Below are positions 1-13,500 of a DNA stretch of 64,000 nucleotides, piece after piece. Source of the stretch: Siphonodentalium dalli (lineage: Eukaryota > Mollusca > Scaphopoda > Gadilida > Siphonodentaliidae); assembly GCA_032622095.1 (NCBI GenBank), contig CP136064.1:190513794-190577793 (forward strand), read 5' to 3'. Under the pieces are notes generated by a model that did not search any database, was not told the DNA's origin, and was given only the letters and a program-made list of their open reading frames with translations. Position 1 is the stretch's first letter, and every line of letters begins with the position of its first letter. The position numbers and the translations under genes were made by a program.

Positions 1-1225
1 CTTGTTGTCAAATCGTGTGTCAGATAATCCTATTCCCCAATCAAACCAGTTGCACGAGTCGTAGCAACCGGACACTGTCAACTCATACTATCCATGTACT
101 TAAAGAAAGAGACTATTATAGTATTACAGCATTATTTGACACTAGATGTATAACTAACAGAATCGCCTTGTTTCTAACTATTATTCCATTGATACAATGA
201 TGGAAAGTGAATGGAATCGCAAGAACAGAGTCAGGATTGTCAAATAAATATTGTGAAGTCACTAACATCCGTGCCAACGTTCCAAGTATCCAAATACAAG
301 CCCTCATGTTAAGACATTCGGGCTAGCTAAGATTTGCAAATATTAATCGCTTAAGCACAATTAATGATAAGGACATAATGTATATGTACAATGTTGTTCT
401 TCGATAATCATTTCCCCAAACGTCGATGAAGTTCCAGTTGCTCAACGTCAACTTACAAAATACAATTAGTTGAGGCAAAGGAAATTACATCAGGTAACAA
501 GTTCTATCTTTGTTATTTATTCATGTAAATTAGTGCCAAAGGAGATATTTCTGTCCTGGACAACGTTCAGCGCACTAACATAGCTGTTGCATATATGATA
601 TGGCAGTATACATAACCTGAACGGGGCGAAGAGACGACGTCAGGAAATAGAATGTGTAGCGCGAAATTAGGCTACTCCGCATACCGCACCACGTGGATTC
701 CGAAATTCGACGAGTCATGCCACCGTATATGTTGCACAATAATGCAATATAGGTTGGCCATCAATGGCGAATATGCCAACGTGATTCCAATGGAGTTTTT
801 GTCAAATTCAATCACAAATTCGTAGACGAAATGTGTCGATAGAAAACACGGAATTCGCGCATACAATGAAACGAAGAGTTTCTGCGAGTTCGTAAATTTT
901 TTATTAAAAGACTGGGTAAGCAACGGATAAATTGCAAGTTGTTATCAACAATAAATATTGAGTTGATAACGCGCAATACAGAATAATACTTCCTTAAAAT
1001 TAACCACGTCCGATAGCTGGAGGAGGAATTAAAAACTGACTAGATGGATTGTTACCAACGCGAGAATCACGCGAGAGTTACACGAGACGCATCCATGCGT
1101 AGCTAATCCCGAGCACTGATTGACCTGAGTAGGCAATAGACGGAAATAAATTTTAACCCTCCTGATAACACAAGGCCGAGGATAATAATCCATATAGTTC
1201 AGTTGAGGGCTTCTCCTTGGCGGAA
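1..1225. other. 3' flank of the USP gene, no feature recognised
   Basis: AT-rich sequence without convincing coding potential or clear repeats. The short open frames on both strands match no family I know. It should contain the 3' untranslated region and poly(A) site of the minus-strand protease gene, but no site can be fixed. Confidence 0.5.
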
Positions 1226-1275
1226 AAATGCATTGGCACAGGATTTTCAGGAAGCTCCAGTCATAGAAGGGTTAA
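1226..1275 (-). repeat. Truncated end of TTAA-type miniature element (family A), exonised
   Basis: Read on the minus strand it runs TTAACCCTTCTATGACTGGA then GCTTCCTGA and a CCTGTGCCAATGCA stretch. This is the same terminus seen at 11369, 17759 and 21049. TTAA is at 1272-1275. It supplies the stop codon of the USP gene. Confidence 0.8.
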
Positions 1276-1506
1276 ATTGAAGCTGCATATTTCCTCCATT
1301 TCTCATATCATGTCTTGTGCATTTATGTAATGTCTGACTGATGACTGATGAAGGATAATCACCTTGTCTTTGATAGACCAGAACATAAGCGCTGCTGCAG
1401 TCCTCACTAACAGGCTGTCGCTGAGTAATACATTCATCATTATAGTAGAACCATTCACCATTCAACGGGTGCTTTGTGTAAGCTGTGTAGTGACCAGAAT
1501 GTACTC
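1247..1506 (-). CDS. USP last exon: catalytic His box and stop
   Basis: A 260-bp coding part after acceptor tgttttacag. It encodes GVHSGHYTAYTKHPLNGEWF, YYNDECIT and SSAYVLVYQR, closing the catalytic domain with His and Asn/Asp. The last residues (NPSMTGAS) and the TGA stop at 1247-1249 lie in the terminal repeat of a TTAA-type miniature element that joins the exon at 1275. Confidence 0.93.
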
Positions 1507-4500
1507 CTGTAAAACAAATCACAAGTATATGGTCACCAAGGTCAAAGGTTAGGAGTTCACCAATCAAAGGGTGCTTAGTGTAGGCTGTGTAGTGACCAGA
1601 ATGTACTCCTGTAAAAACAAATCACATGGTTAGGGTCACCAAGGTCGAAGGTCAGGAGTTCACCATTCAAAGGGTGCTTAGTTTAACCTGTGTGGTGACT
1701 AGAATGTACTCCTGTAAATAGTGGACAACAGATTAACTGGAACGGCAATCAGAATCGGCCGAAATTTGGGTAATCGGTCAGGCTCACCAAGATCAAAGGT
1801 CAGGAGTTCACCATTCAAAGGTTGCTAAGTGTGATCTGAGCAGTGAACAGAATGTACTCCTGTAAATAGAAATAACAAGGTCAGGGTCACCAAGGTCAAA
1901 GGTCAGGAGTTCACCATTCAAAGGGTGCTTAGAATGCACCACAATGCATCCTGCAACAACGAATAAAAACTATAGGGTGAGCATGGTCGCAATGTCCGAG
2001 GTTCATTTTTTAACTGGTGATTTGTGTAAGCAATATATAGGGGTGGGAACCTACATCATAATTTGCTTGAAATTGTCTCACATCAAAGTTAGAATCATTC
2101 TCTTCACCTATACAAATAACTCAACCAAAAATGATAGTGAGTGAGCTATGTATAAATGTTTTCTACATCAATTCCATTCTATCCCATTCCCATTTAAATA
2201 TGACTGTTGGGAAGATATAAGTGTTCAAAGTGACTTCGGTCACCATTTTTGGAGGCATGAAATTTGAGCATCAAAATCTCATTAACCCTTTGGAGAGTAT
2301 ATACAAATTCATATACATGACGTCATGAGTAAATTTAACGTCAACATCATAGCAATAATTATTAACAAGTTCGGGTCAAAAGGGCCAATAATTCATTTTA
2401 ATTTATGTGCATTTTTTGTTAAGGTGTGTTATTTTAATCGATTGCACTTATACATTTGGGACATTATATTGATCAAAATAACTCATATACAAATCATTTA
2501 TAAATCAGATGATTTATTGAAGTTATGTCTACATAAAATAACACTTCCTGAAACGACATATATGTCGTTCTACTCCTCAACCGATAGACGACATATATGT
2601 CGTTCTACTCGCCAAAGGGTTAAAAACAAATCTGTTTGATATTTGTTTTTGTTTTTTTTGCAGTATCAAAGATGAGTTGTTGGGATAGCTCATTAGTCTA
2701 ATGACGTACTTGCTGATATCTTTGGAAAGTATAGAAAAAAACAAATGTTGAAATTGCGTGATCTATTGCTGGCATTTTCGAGAAAATTATAAAATGGGTT
2801 CCTGGCCCCAATATAGAAATGAGAATAACCTCTCTAGGTCTTGTAAGCAGAAACCGTGGCCAGGTAACCCAATGTCATAGGCCAGGAGTTCGCCAGGGAA
2901 GGTGTGCTTTGAATAATCTGCGCAGTGGCCAGAAATGCATTCATCTAAGCCAAATGTAATGGTCAGCAGGGTTACCAAAGTCAGTTGTCAGAGGTTCACT
3001 GTTCTTAGAATTTCTAGGAATCCTGACAACTTATTTCAGCCACGTGTCCTTAGCACCATCTATATTGACCGATGTCACAGAAATTGATGCAGGAAACTTG
3101 TTCCATATATATAGAAGGAAAACTATGTTCACTTCAATCAAATTTGTAATTGAATGATTTGCAGATGGTGTAAGGTTATATTTCGCAAGAGCAGAGTCTC
3201 AAATTAAATATGACTATTTATTACATTATCCTACCCTTATTCCATTCAATAAACCCATTCTATAAATTGTGATATTAAACGTTTGTTTAATAACAGGAAA
3301 TAGTGCCAGGTGACCTTTGACTTCCGGTTTGTCATCTGTTTACATTCCGTATGTTACGTCACAAAATACTATCACTTCCAATATTTTTCCAACAAACTAT
3401 AATGAGTGAACAGTTTGAAAAGTTATGTCATTAAATATACGCCATTAAATACGACAAGGAGTCTTTATTTATCTGGGACTATTTCTTTACGCAGGCAAAC
3501 AACGCATAGTTACGTGAAAAATCATCACATGCCTTATAGAAGCCGATGTTAGTTTCACATCCAATTTGTTGATTTATGTATGTTTTGTCAATGTTTTGGA
3601 TCATGTAGTAAATAGAATCTACAACTCGTCCCAAGTTTATAGTGGAATTTACAAAACTCATCCAGTAAATTAGGTCTGGACCAGGCTTGGTCCAGACCTA
3701 ATTTACTGGACTCCTTTTGTAAATTCCACTATAAACTGGGGACTCGTTGTAGATCCTCTATATATGACATCCTCAATGCAAGTTTTGTTCTCAATTTATT
3801 CGACATGCTTGTGTTACGTAAGCCTAATTTCCAATGTTGCTCTGACGACAATGTCAACACAATGTAGTTTGTATTCAAGGCATGCGAGATGGTAATATGT
3901 ATTCAATGGCTGTGAATCCATTGATTAAATTTGCATAATGTGGAATAAATATATATGTACAGTAAAACCTCTCCAAACAGAACACCGTCAGGACCAACAA
4001 TTTTGTCCAGTTTAGGGACGTGTTCGGTTTATGGATAAATCGCGTCATGATCGGATCGGAATGACCCTGCTATCAAGACATTACCCAGCACTATTAATAG
4101 ATGTATTAATAGATTAAATTTCAGGTGATACCAATTGAATTACAAATCCGCTGATAAACTGATTTTTATTAATTTCAAACATAAAACTTGCAAGCTAAAA
4201 TTTGGATACAAATCGACCCGACTAATTCAATTCCAAGATGAATATTTCCATTACTATTATCATTCAATGTAATCTGTTTGCTGAATAATAAATTGTCCAC
4301 ACAAAATTGTTAATAAACTACTAAACACTGTTCACAGATCTCTACCAGAATGGTGCTAAAGTAAGAACCATCGGCATCGCGTACCAGTACTACCTCGAAA
4401 TAGGCAATCTGAAACCAGAATGAAATGAAGTAAGATTGAAAAAGATATTTTAACAATTGCCATATGTACCATGTATGTATAGAAAACAAAATTGTTTGTT

Positions 4501-7500
4501 TTGTACAGTGGTCGTGAACACATGGTAGTTCAACTCAGCAGCTAAACTGGTATAAAAACAAACTGTCAACATTTAAATCTCCAACGAAGTCTGAGTTAAT
4601 CACTGAATGTGTGAAAAAAAAAACAGTGGGATATCTAATCAGACACCTGCTATTACTATCTGGTTCAATGCATTCACGGAACAAAAGATCACTAATAAGA
4701 TCAGTATATATCACCGATATGAACATGCGTTAGGATTCCGGAGGTAAAATATCATGTGCACAGTCATTACCAACTAAAATTGTTGTGCAGTGTACAGAGG
4801 TTCTGGATTACAGAGGTAATTATTAGTGACAATTCACTTGATTTAAATCAGGACCGACAAATGCGTTCGGTGTAGAGAGGGATCCGGTTTAGAAGAGGGT
4901 CCGGTTTGGAGAGGTTTTACTGAACTCACCTCCAAAATGCGATATGACACTCTGTAGATCATATACTAAATCAACTGTCTTTGGTCCAGACACAAAATCA
5001 CTCAGGTCAAGGTTCTCAAAAGGAAAGATGACTTGGTTGTCAAGCTTAATACTCGACAAATCTTGAAAGACAAATCTACAATGATAAGAGGTTATTAGCC
5101 GATGGTGGCATTATCACAAGGAACTGTAGCCAGCTTTTCACAGGTTACCACATTCATGAACAGCTGTTTTTTTTTTATATCCTTTTTGCCACTAAAATAA
5201 CAAGACAGTCATTGACTGTGGAGTCACTCACCAGACTACCGGGACCGAGAAGACTGTGACTTTGAAGTCTACTGCTGTCTGTACAATTAAAAACAAGAGA
5301 TGGACTGTCGTCCGGTGCATACACCTTTGTGGCATACCGCCTACGGCGCCTAGTGTGGGTATACCTATAACCTATGACTGATATACTCAGACAGACCCAA
5401 AAATCAGATAAAGAAAGATGAGTAACTATATAATGAAACACCTAAACAAAACGATTGAACGTGCAATTGAATGTCCTCATATTGGTGAACATCCATACCA
5501 AATTTCATTGAGATCCGAGAACTATTGTTCAAGTTATGGCCTGAACATACATCGGACGGACCAAAAAGCCAACATTTCCAGATAAACAACTCTAGAATGG
5601 AATACCCGAACAAAATGATTGAACCCTCTATTGAATGTCCTCATAGTAGAGAACATCCATACCAAATTTCATTGAGATCTGAGCGGCTACTGTTTTAAAT
5701 GCTGATTTAACTACATGGCCCAACAGATTATTGGGCCATCAACAAGATTCCAATTAGTAGTTAGAGTTTGCCAATTGTGATGTAAGGCTACATCATATAG
5801 GGATCACAGCTTTGTTAACACAATTTCAAATTAGACTAAATAATTTCAATCCTTATATATCATATTTGTTTGTAACATAGTTATTGTGTCTCCCAATATA
5901 TACAGTATTGACAATTATTGATGATGAGGAGGTAATGAATGATGAGGGAGTAACCACTGGGGATTGGAGCACAAGTTATGCAACTTAGATATAATATCGC
6001 ATATATGTATAAATTTGTAGATGGTGCCACGTTTGGTGGTCCTTATAATTTTAAGTGGGAGGGGTGGGGTAATTTATGCAACATGAGTGGTGAGAATGTA
6101 TTGGTACAGGATAAGCCGTGGTGCTTGGTCGGGACACTTGAAGATTTGTATCAACTCGGGGTCATGAAAACCGTTCCGATTGTGAAATGTATGATTGAAC
6201 TATTTCGAGGAGTCTAGCATTACTGTCATCGTCTCGAGTATGATCTCCAAAGAGAATGTTCTGGATCGAAATTATGGTAATGTTTACACTTCTAAGCCGG
6301 TCGGCCATTGTAGATCTAATGTTATTATATTTCGGACAGTGTAAAAAGTAATGGGACGCGTCTTCTAGTGGATATCCACATGTGCATTGAGTAGTGGTTG
6401 ATATATAGTTAACGTACTTGTCAAAGTTTAAGTCGCTGCAATTATTGCGCAAACGGCAATGTAAAATATTGATATATCATATGAACAAATAGGCATTTTA
6501 ACAGCAATTGAACAAATGTAGAGTAGGAATGTTTTCCATACATTTCATCTCTTTTTCCATAAAACCGGACACTGACCTCTTCAGTTGTACAATGACGTTA
6601 TCTGGTGACCGCCACACTGATAGCGTCTTGATAGCTCGTTGTGTACAGCAACACTGAGGACAATACCATGGATTGTGGTCATCCAAAATCTCACTGGAAT
6701 GGAATGAAGAACAAGGCATTCAACACCATAGTTATTAGTGCAAACACATTGATTACATATGGTACAGAGAATTGATGAAATTCAGAAGCGACCGGACGTG
6801 ATCGACATAGGTTAATTTATCACATAATTAGCCCCTAAATCCAGCGTCATATTTTTAGTAAGACACACATGTATTATCAGCATGAACAGTGATGTAAGAG
6901 CTTAGCGCAATGATATTGATCGATGTTCTTATTATGTTAATGAAAATATAATTATGATATTTGATTTGTGTTGGGTTATTGAGTGTTGACTGTGAGATAC
7001 ACATAGGTGATAAGACTGGTTGAACAATTTTGTCAACATGAAAAGACACATTTAAAATGGAACTATATTTTTCTTGAAGGTGTCTACTTCCTCTTTGGTT
7101 GAGATAAGGAACTCAATATTAATTTTTTTAACGTCAGCTGTTTCAAGATTGTTTTCCAAATATTTATAGATCTAGAACAGTCTAGATGAGAAAAAAAAGT
7201 CGAATACAATTTTCCCTCAAATGATATGATTTGAATGAAACAAAAGGTTAGCATTACCTCTTGGAGAATGTGGTGAAGCAGTCAGTGAGTGTTATTGGAT
7301 TGTTAGGTCGTAGCCCCTCCATGGATCGGTGGTCCGTGGTTTTTGCAGACCCTTCAATCTGTTCTGACTGCAGGAATGGGTACACGACTGTCAGGTGATC
7401 TCCTGGATGAAGCTGGACCTCCTCATCCCGGGGTACAGGACACCCTGTACAGTGTGCTGTATATATACACCTTGAGCATCGAAGACCCTAAAGACACTTT

Positions 7501-10500
7501 ATATTAATGGTACAAGTCACATTCTTCAATGGTCGCACAGCATGATATCTAAACATCAGTAAATGACATAAGGAGGCATTCATGATATTTCAAAAAATCG
7601 TTATTTAAAACTATCAATTTGAATGAAAAATTCAATATCCCTTATAACTATTGTATGCTATAGTACTATGACAACACCTGTTTACCCTCACAATATGAGA
7701 GATATTTAAAAGAGTGGTTTAATAAAAAAAAAAAAAAAGATTTCTTGAGGTGGTGATTTGAAAGTTGGACGGAAAATATTTGCAAAAAACACATTGCATT
7801 ATCTAGCTTAGGAATCCATCTAGGGTCTACACTGTCTACTATCTGAAATCATGGTTGCTGTGAGAAAATAAATCAAAATTTTTCATTGCATATTTTAGTT
7901 TTTCGGTAGCCATTTGCAGACCTATTTTTTATTTGGAAGAAAAATCAACATAAAACAACATAATGTCTGAAAAGATGAATCAGTAATGAGTGTGTATATC
8001 TGCCAGATTATTGCAAATGTGGTTGAATATAAATATTTATGTTGTTTTATGTTGTTTTGGTTCTTCACACGATAAAAAACAGTTCTGCAAATATCTACCA
8101 AATAAAACTAAAATATGAAATGAAAAATGTTTTATTTATTTTCTCACAGACAGTCATGATTTCAGATAGTAGACAGATTGCGGACCGTAGTTGGATTCCT
8201 AACCTAGATAATGCAGTGCATTCTTGGCAAATATTTTTTTTTAAAACAACTTTTTACCTAATTAGAACATATCTCTCACATTGTGAGGGTAAACAGGTGT
8301 TGTTATACATGTACAGTAATGCCCTAAATAATCGACTGCTTAACAACAGCAGAATTATGGGTAATTTTTCAGGATTTAGTAAGAAATATGGCTTGTTGCC
8401 ATTCATCGGAAAGCTCTCACTGACAGCTTTCCGATGAATGGCAACAAGCCATATTTCCAACTAAATCCTGAAAAATTACCCATAATTCTGATGTGGTTAA
8501 GGAGTCGATTATTTAGGGCATTACTGTAGTACTATTACATTGGTTCTAATGGATAATGAATTTTTCTTCAAATTGATAGTTTGAAATTGCAATTTTTTAT
8601 AATTCAATTGACAATCATGCTTTGATAACAAGTCACCATAAAGGGATAGCGGTCTGAGAGGGCATTGAAATCATATTACACTGCTGGCAGTAAAAGTAAA
8701 GCTGACTGCGCATGATGCAACACTACTGCACAACATCGTGCGTAGAGGCATGTTTCTTTTTGCATGCAACAAAATTTGTTCAGCAACATTGTTGCAGGAG
8801 ATCAGATCAGTTTGATTTTGTTGCATATTGCAGCCAATAAAGTAAGGTAATCCAATCACGTGATTGTCTTGTGCTAATTTCAGCTCTGGGTTTTTCCCGA
8901 ACTTAATCAAGGCGGACATTTAAAAAATGCGCCTCACATTATTTAAATAATGATAGATAAATGCCTGAATAATTACTGAATTACTCAATAGTCTACAGTT
9001 TGAAGAACTAATAGACTAATCCGAGCAAGGTTTGAGTAAATAAACTACACTTTTTGCTATGAAATCTGAACATATTTCTACCGGTATCAATATTTTGATA
9101 TTTTTTTTTTTTTAGCAATTTTATGCCCAAAAATAAATTTATTTATATGACTGGGTTGTCAGCTATATTTTAATCAACTGAATTATATCCATTACAAAAA
9201 TCTGCATTAAATATTTTGTCAACAGGATTATTGTTGTACAAATATTAAAATGCTTCAAAATGGATATATTGTCAGTCTCCCAACATCCAAGATTACGACA
9301 ATAACAATATTTTTTGAACTGCAAGTATTTGATGCCATTCCCCATTCTGTGACCCGAGGCTACCAACTACGAGTGTGGCCTCGGTGAATATTAACTTCAT
9401 TGGGTTGATAAATCCTCATGTCAACCTTGAAACAATGCAATACATGTTTTATTATATGATCTACCAATGTTATCAAACCCATTAGGCCTGAAATACCTCA
9501 CTGACAGGTGTCACTATGTACATGGATCTATCGAATGCACAACAATGTGATTCAACAAGGAAAAATTTTAACCAGGGATTTATATCAACCTACAAGTCAT
9601 ATTAATAACTCATGAGCTTGTTATTAACCCATCATTCCTATTTATATGAAAATCCAGTAGATATCGTGATTTTGTCAACTCTTTCCCATATGATGGGACT
9701 TTTAGAAGAAAGTTTATGATCATATTATACAATTGTTGCATGGTTTCGAGGTTGACATGAGGATTTATTAACCCTTGGAAGTTAATATACACCTCGGCCT
9801 GTGGCCTCAGTGAATATTAACTTCCAAGGGTTGATAAATTCTCATGTCAACCTCAAAACCATGCAACAAGTGTTTTATTATATGAACTAGCGGCATTCGT
9901 TGGTAGCCAATTAGAGTACTACTGTAGGAGTTGAAAACACAAATATGTTCAACAAACAGCAGATTTACTGAAACTCTCTTCCGAAAATCAACGACAAATG
10001 AGTTATGTATAAGCAATTTTGATTGGATGGTGTCAAAGCTGTGCGTAACATGATTGGACAGCCACCTCTTATGTGTGACGTAACACATATTTTGTTATTA
10101 ACCCTGTGCCGGGTTAATATCGTGATTTATCAACCCGGCCACGCCAATCAATTACTTTAGGGTTCGCGGGAGAAAATTAATGATCAATATAATAAAATGT
10201 TTTATCAACTCCACACTCACTTGGCCATCTGTAAGAACAAGGGAATGCTCCGTATTGACAGAGTTATATCTTTCGAGGTAAGAGTATATGTTCTGTCCCA
10301 TTGCACTACTGGGTAGGTAGAGTATATCTGGATGACCAAACAATCTGGGTCCCTCAACTGAAGCGTCCTCTATTTTCTCACATCTGTACCCAATAGGGAT
10401 GGCAAGAATTCTGAAAAAAAAACAATCACTGATGCAAATCTTCTAGACTAGCTCAAGTTGACATCCTTATTTTTAACTCTTTGATTCCTGAATATATGAG

Positions 10501-13500
10501 AGTTATATAGCTTTGCGTCCATGTGGGGTTTCACAGAGAACAGATATGGCAGAATTAGTCTGGTATTAGTAGGACATCAAAAGTGTGATAAGTTCCCACA
10601 GCTCAACCATATTAACCCAATTTAAAGGCACGGTTGGCCTTCGTGGTGGGTATGCTGTTAAAATAGTCACACCCGTTAAAACTACCATAAACAGAAAGAG
10701 TATTAAAATATAGACATATTTTGTTCTTATAGCAATCATAAATATTGCATAAATAGTATGTTATTATCAAGTCCATTCGCTTTGTTATGTTAACAAATGT
10801 CAGGTTCTGTAACTTTTTGGCTTTTGTTTACATAACAAAGCGTACAAACATGACAATAACATACTATAAGAACAAAAGCTGACTATATTTTATCATTCTT
10901 TCTGTTTATGGCAGTTTTAACAGATGTGACAATTTAAACAGCAATACCCACCACGAAAGCCATCCGTGCCTTTTATTCAATTTTGTGGAAAAGAATATTA
11001 CCTAAAAGTGTAATCAAACTGGAATATCATATTGAAGGGATAATTGCTGTTTTGTAGAATTACAAGCATGCAAGTGCATCATGTGTCTGGTGCAGTGTAT
11101 GAACAAGGCTAATTTACATACATTACCTGCTAGATTTCTTCACACCATCTGCACTTGATAATGGAACAAAATCATCTTGCATGGATACAGACTTTGAGCA
11201 CACCTGTAATAATTTTAAAAGATAGATAAATATGTATTTATTTATACTGGGGGAGAATATTGAAGTGCTAAGGTGTTAATAATTTGCTCATATGGAGATT
11301 AAACATACCATGATTTAGAACAAGAAATATTATGTTACTTAAATTCTATCAGATGAAACCAACTTCAGTTAACACTTCCATGACTGGAGCTTCCTGAAAT
11401 TTTGCGAAAACCCTGTGCCAATACATTCTCATATATATGGGAGTCTCCCATAGGGAGCCTCGCATATTTTAAGGAATACATTGGCCTAACAATATTTACC
11501 TTGTAAGCCAGTGCATTCTCTTATATATGTGAGGCTCCCTATATATTCGAGAATGCATTGGTACATGAGCTTTAATGCTGCATCAGCGCAGCTCCTGTCA
11601 TGAAAGGGTCATTTCAGACGGTGCACAACGCGAACGATTCACACAGCATTACCAATTCTACGTCTTCCGCAGATTTCCATAAAAATATGTTGCACTTCGC
11701 TGGTTATCTATTGTGTAAATCTCATGATTCCTGTATGACATGAATTATATCTTCATTAGAAATACAGGTACCCCCTGGGTAACCAAAACAGAAATTGACC
11801 CTGCACACAGCTGCACATAAAATTGGTGCAAAATACACAAAAATAATATTGGTGGCGAGAGGTATTTCATTACCCTTCCATTTGACATATCTTGTGTAAA
11901 AACTGGTTCAGAAATAAATTGAGTTATGACTCCAGGTCTGATGCCGACCTGTGGTCATATTACTTGATTTCTTCTGAACCAATTTTTACACAGGATACAC
12001 CAAATGGAAGGGTAATGAAATACCTTTCTACTCATATATAAGGAATTTATGTTACAAATATTCTTATTGTTTATTTTGTACAAATTTGTGTGTGGTAAAA
12101 ACTTATAGCTCAATCATGTTGGATACCTTTCTATAGGATTACGTATTATTATGCCCCCGACTTGAAGTCGGCGGGTATATAGTCGACGTCTCCGTCCGTC
12201 CATACAAACATTTTGCATTATTGTTCAGCAACCGCTTGGCAGATTTAGCTGTTATTTGGTATGGTGATAGAGCAGCATGGGGGAACAGCTACATGCATAG
12301 TGCGGGTTTGTCCAGCCATTTTCACCAGAGTTATGGCCCTTTTTTTACTTAGAAAATTCAATTTTGTCCGTCCGTACAAACATTTTGCATTACTTAGAAA
12401 ATTCAATTTTTCTCTTGTTTTTTGGGTTTCCAGATGATAGCGTGAGTTTTGGTGGTACGATTGCAAATCCCATATTTTTGTGGATCAGTTATATGAAAAT
12501 ACATGTCAAGTGCGAATTGGGTATGATCTGATGATTTTTTCCAGAGTTATGGCCCTTTTTTCAACTTAGAAAATTTGAATTTTCGCTTGTTTTTGGGTTT
12601 CCGGATCAAAAGATATGCCTCCTGACTTTAGTCGGTGGGTTTTTAGTCAACATTTCTGTACGAACTTCTTTTGGAATGGTCATATAGACCTCCTCGGATA
12701 TCCGCAGTTTCATCCATGCTTAATCCGAATTGCTACGGTCGGGGGCAAATGCCACGCGACAGCGTACCTCTTGTTAGGTTTGGGGTCAATTTTTGTTTTG
12801 GGGACCTGTGATTAGAAATACCTCCCTTGATCATCTTTGAAAAGTCGAATCACATCTATATTGAATGCTTCTTATATCTTCATCATTTAACATCAATGTA
12901 AACGATGAAATCAATCAATGTGCAATACACATTTACTCAACCTCGCATGGCCCACAAATCGTAAATAAAACATAGGGATGTATTGTGCAAAGATGGAATT
13001 TATTCATGAAATATTGCATATATTATACATTGTACTTACCAATTGTTATATACCAAAATAATATCGCGATAATATCGTTTATTGCAAGGCTGTCACAATA
13101 ATATCGCAATATTTTTTTGGGTCAAAATCGTTCAGCCCTATTTTTCACAAAATTTCAGGAAGCTGCAGTCATGGAAGGGTTAATGTATTATCAAGCTTTC
13201 ACTGTAAGATAACTTTAGATTCAATGCGAGATAAACTTACTGGACATGTCTGTTCTCCCTCTCCAAAGTGTTTCAACGACATCTGAAATATCAATGTAAA
13301 GCGGTGGTCATATGTCATTCAAATTTATTTCAAAGTTGTGGAATCATGAAACATGAAGCTGCATTTACAAAGAATGATCCAGATGCAAACTAATTGAGCT
13401 AACTTTGATAAACAACACATAATTTTGTTAATTTGTCTTCAAACTTTTCAGTTATAACTGCATAACAACCTTAATTAAAACATTACTTTTATTCTTAAAT

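Noticed and set aside
3479-3661. 60-codon minus-strand frame with a downstream AATAAA
   Set aside because: It shows no family motif, and its start is inside a hairpin element; not enough support for a gene.
8039-8437. 132-codon plus-strand frame as a gene
   Set aside because: It covers two palindromic elements and its end is the loop of a hairpin; the complementary strand encodes a similar artefact.
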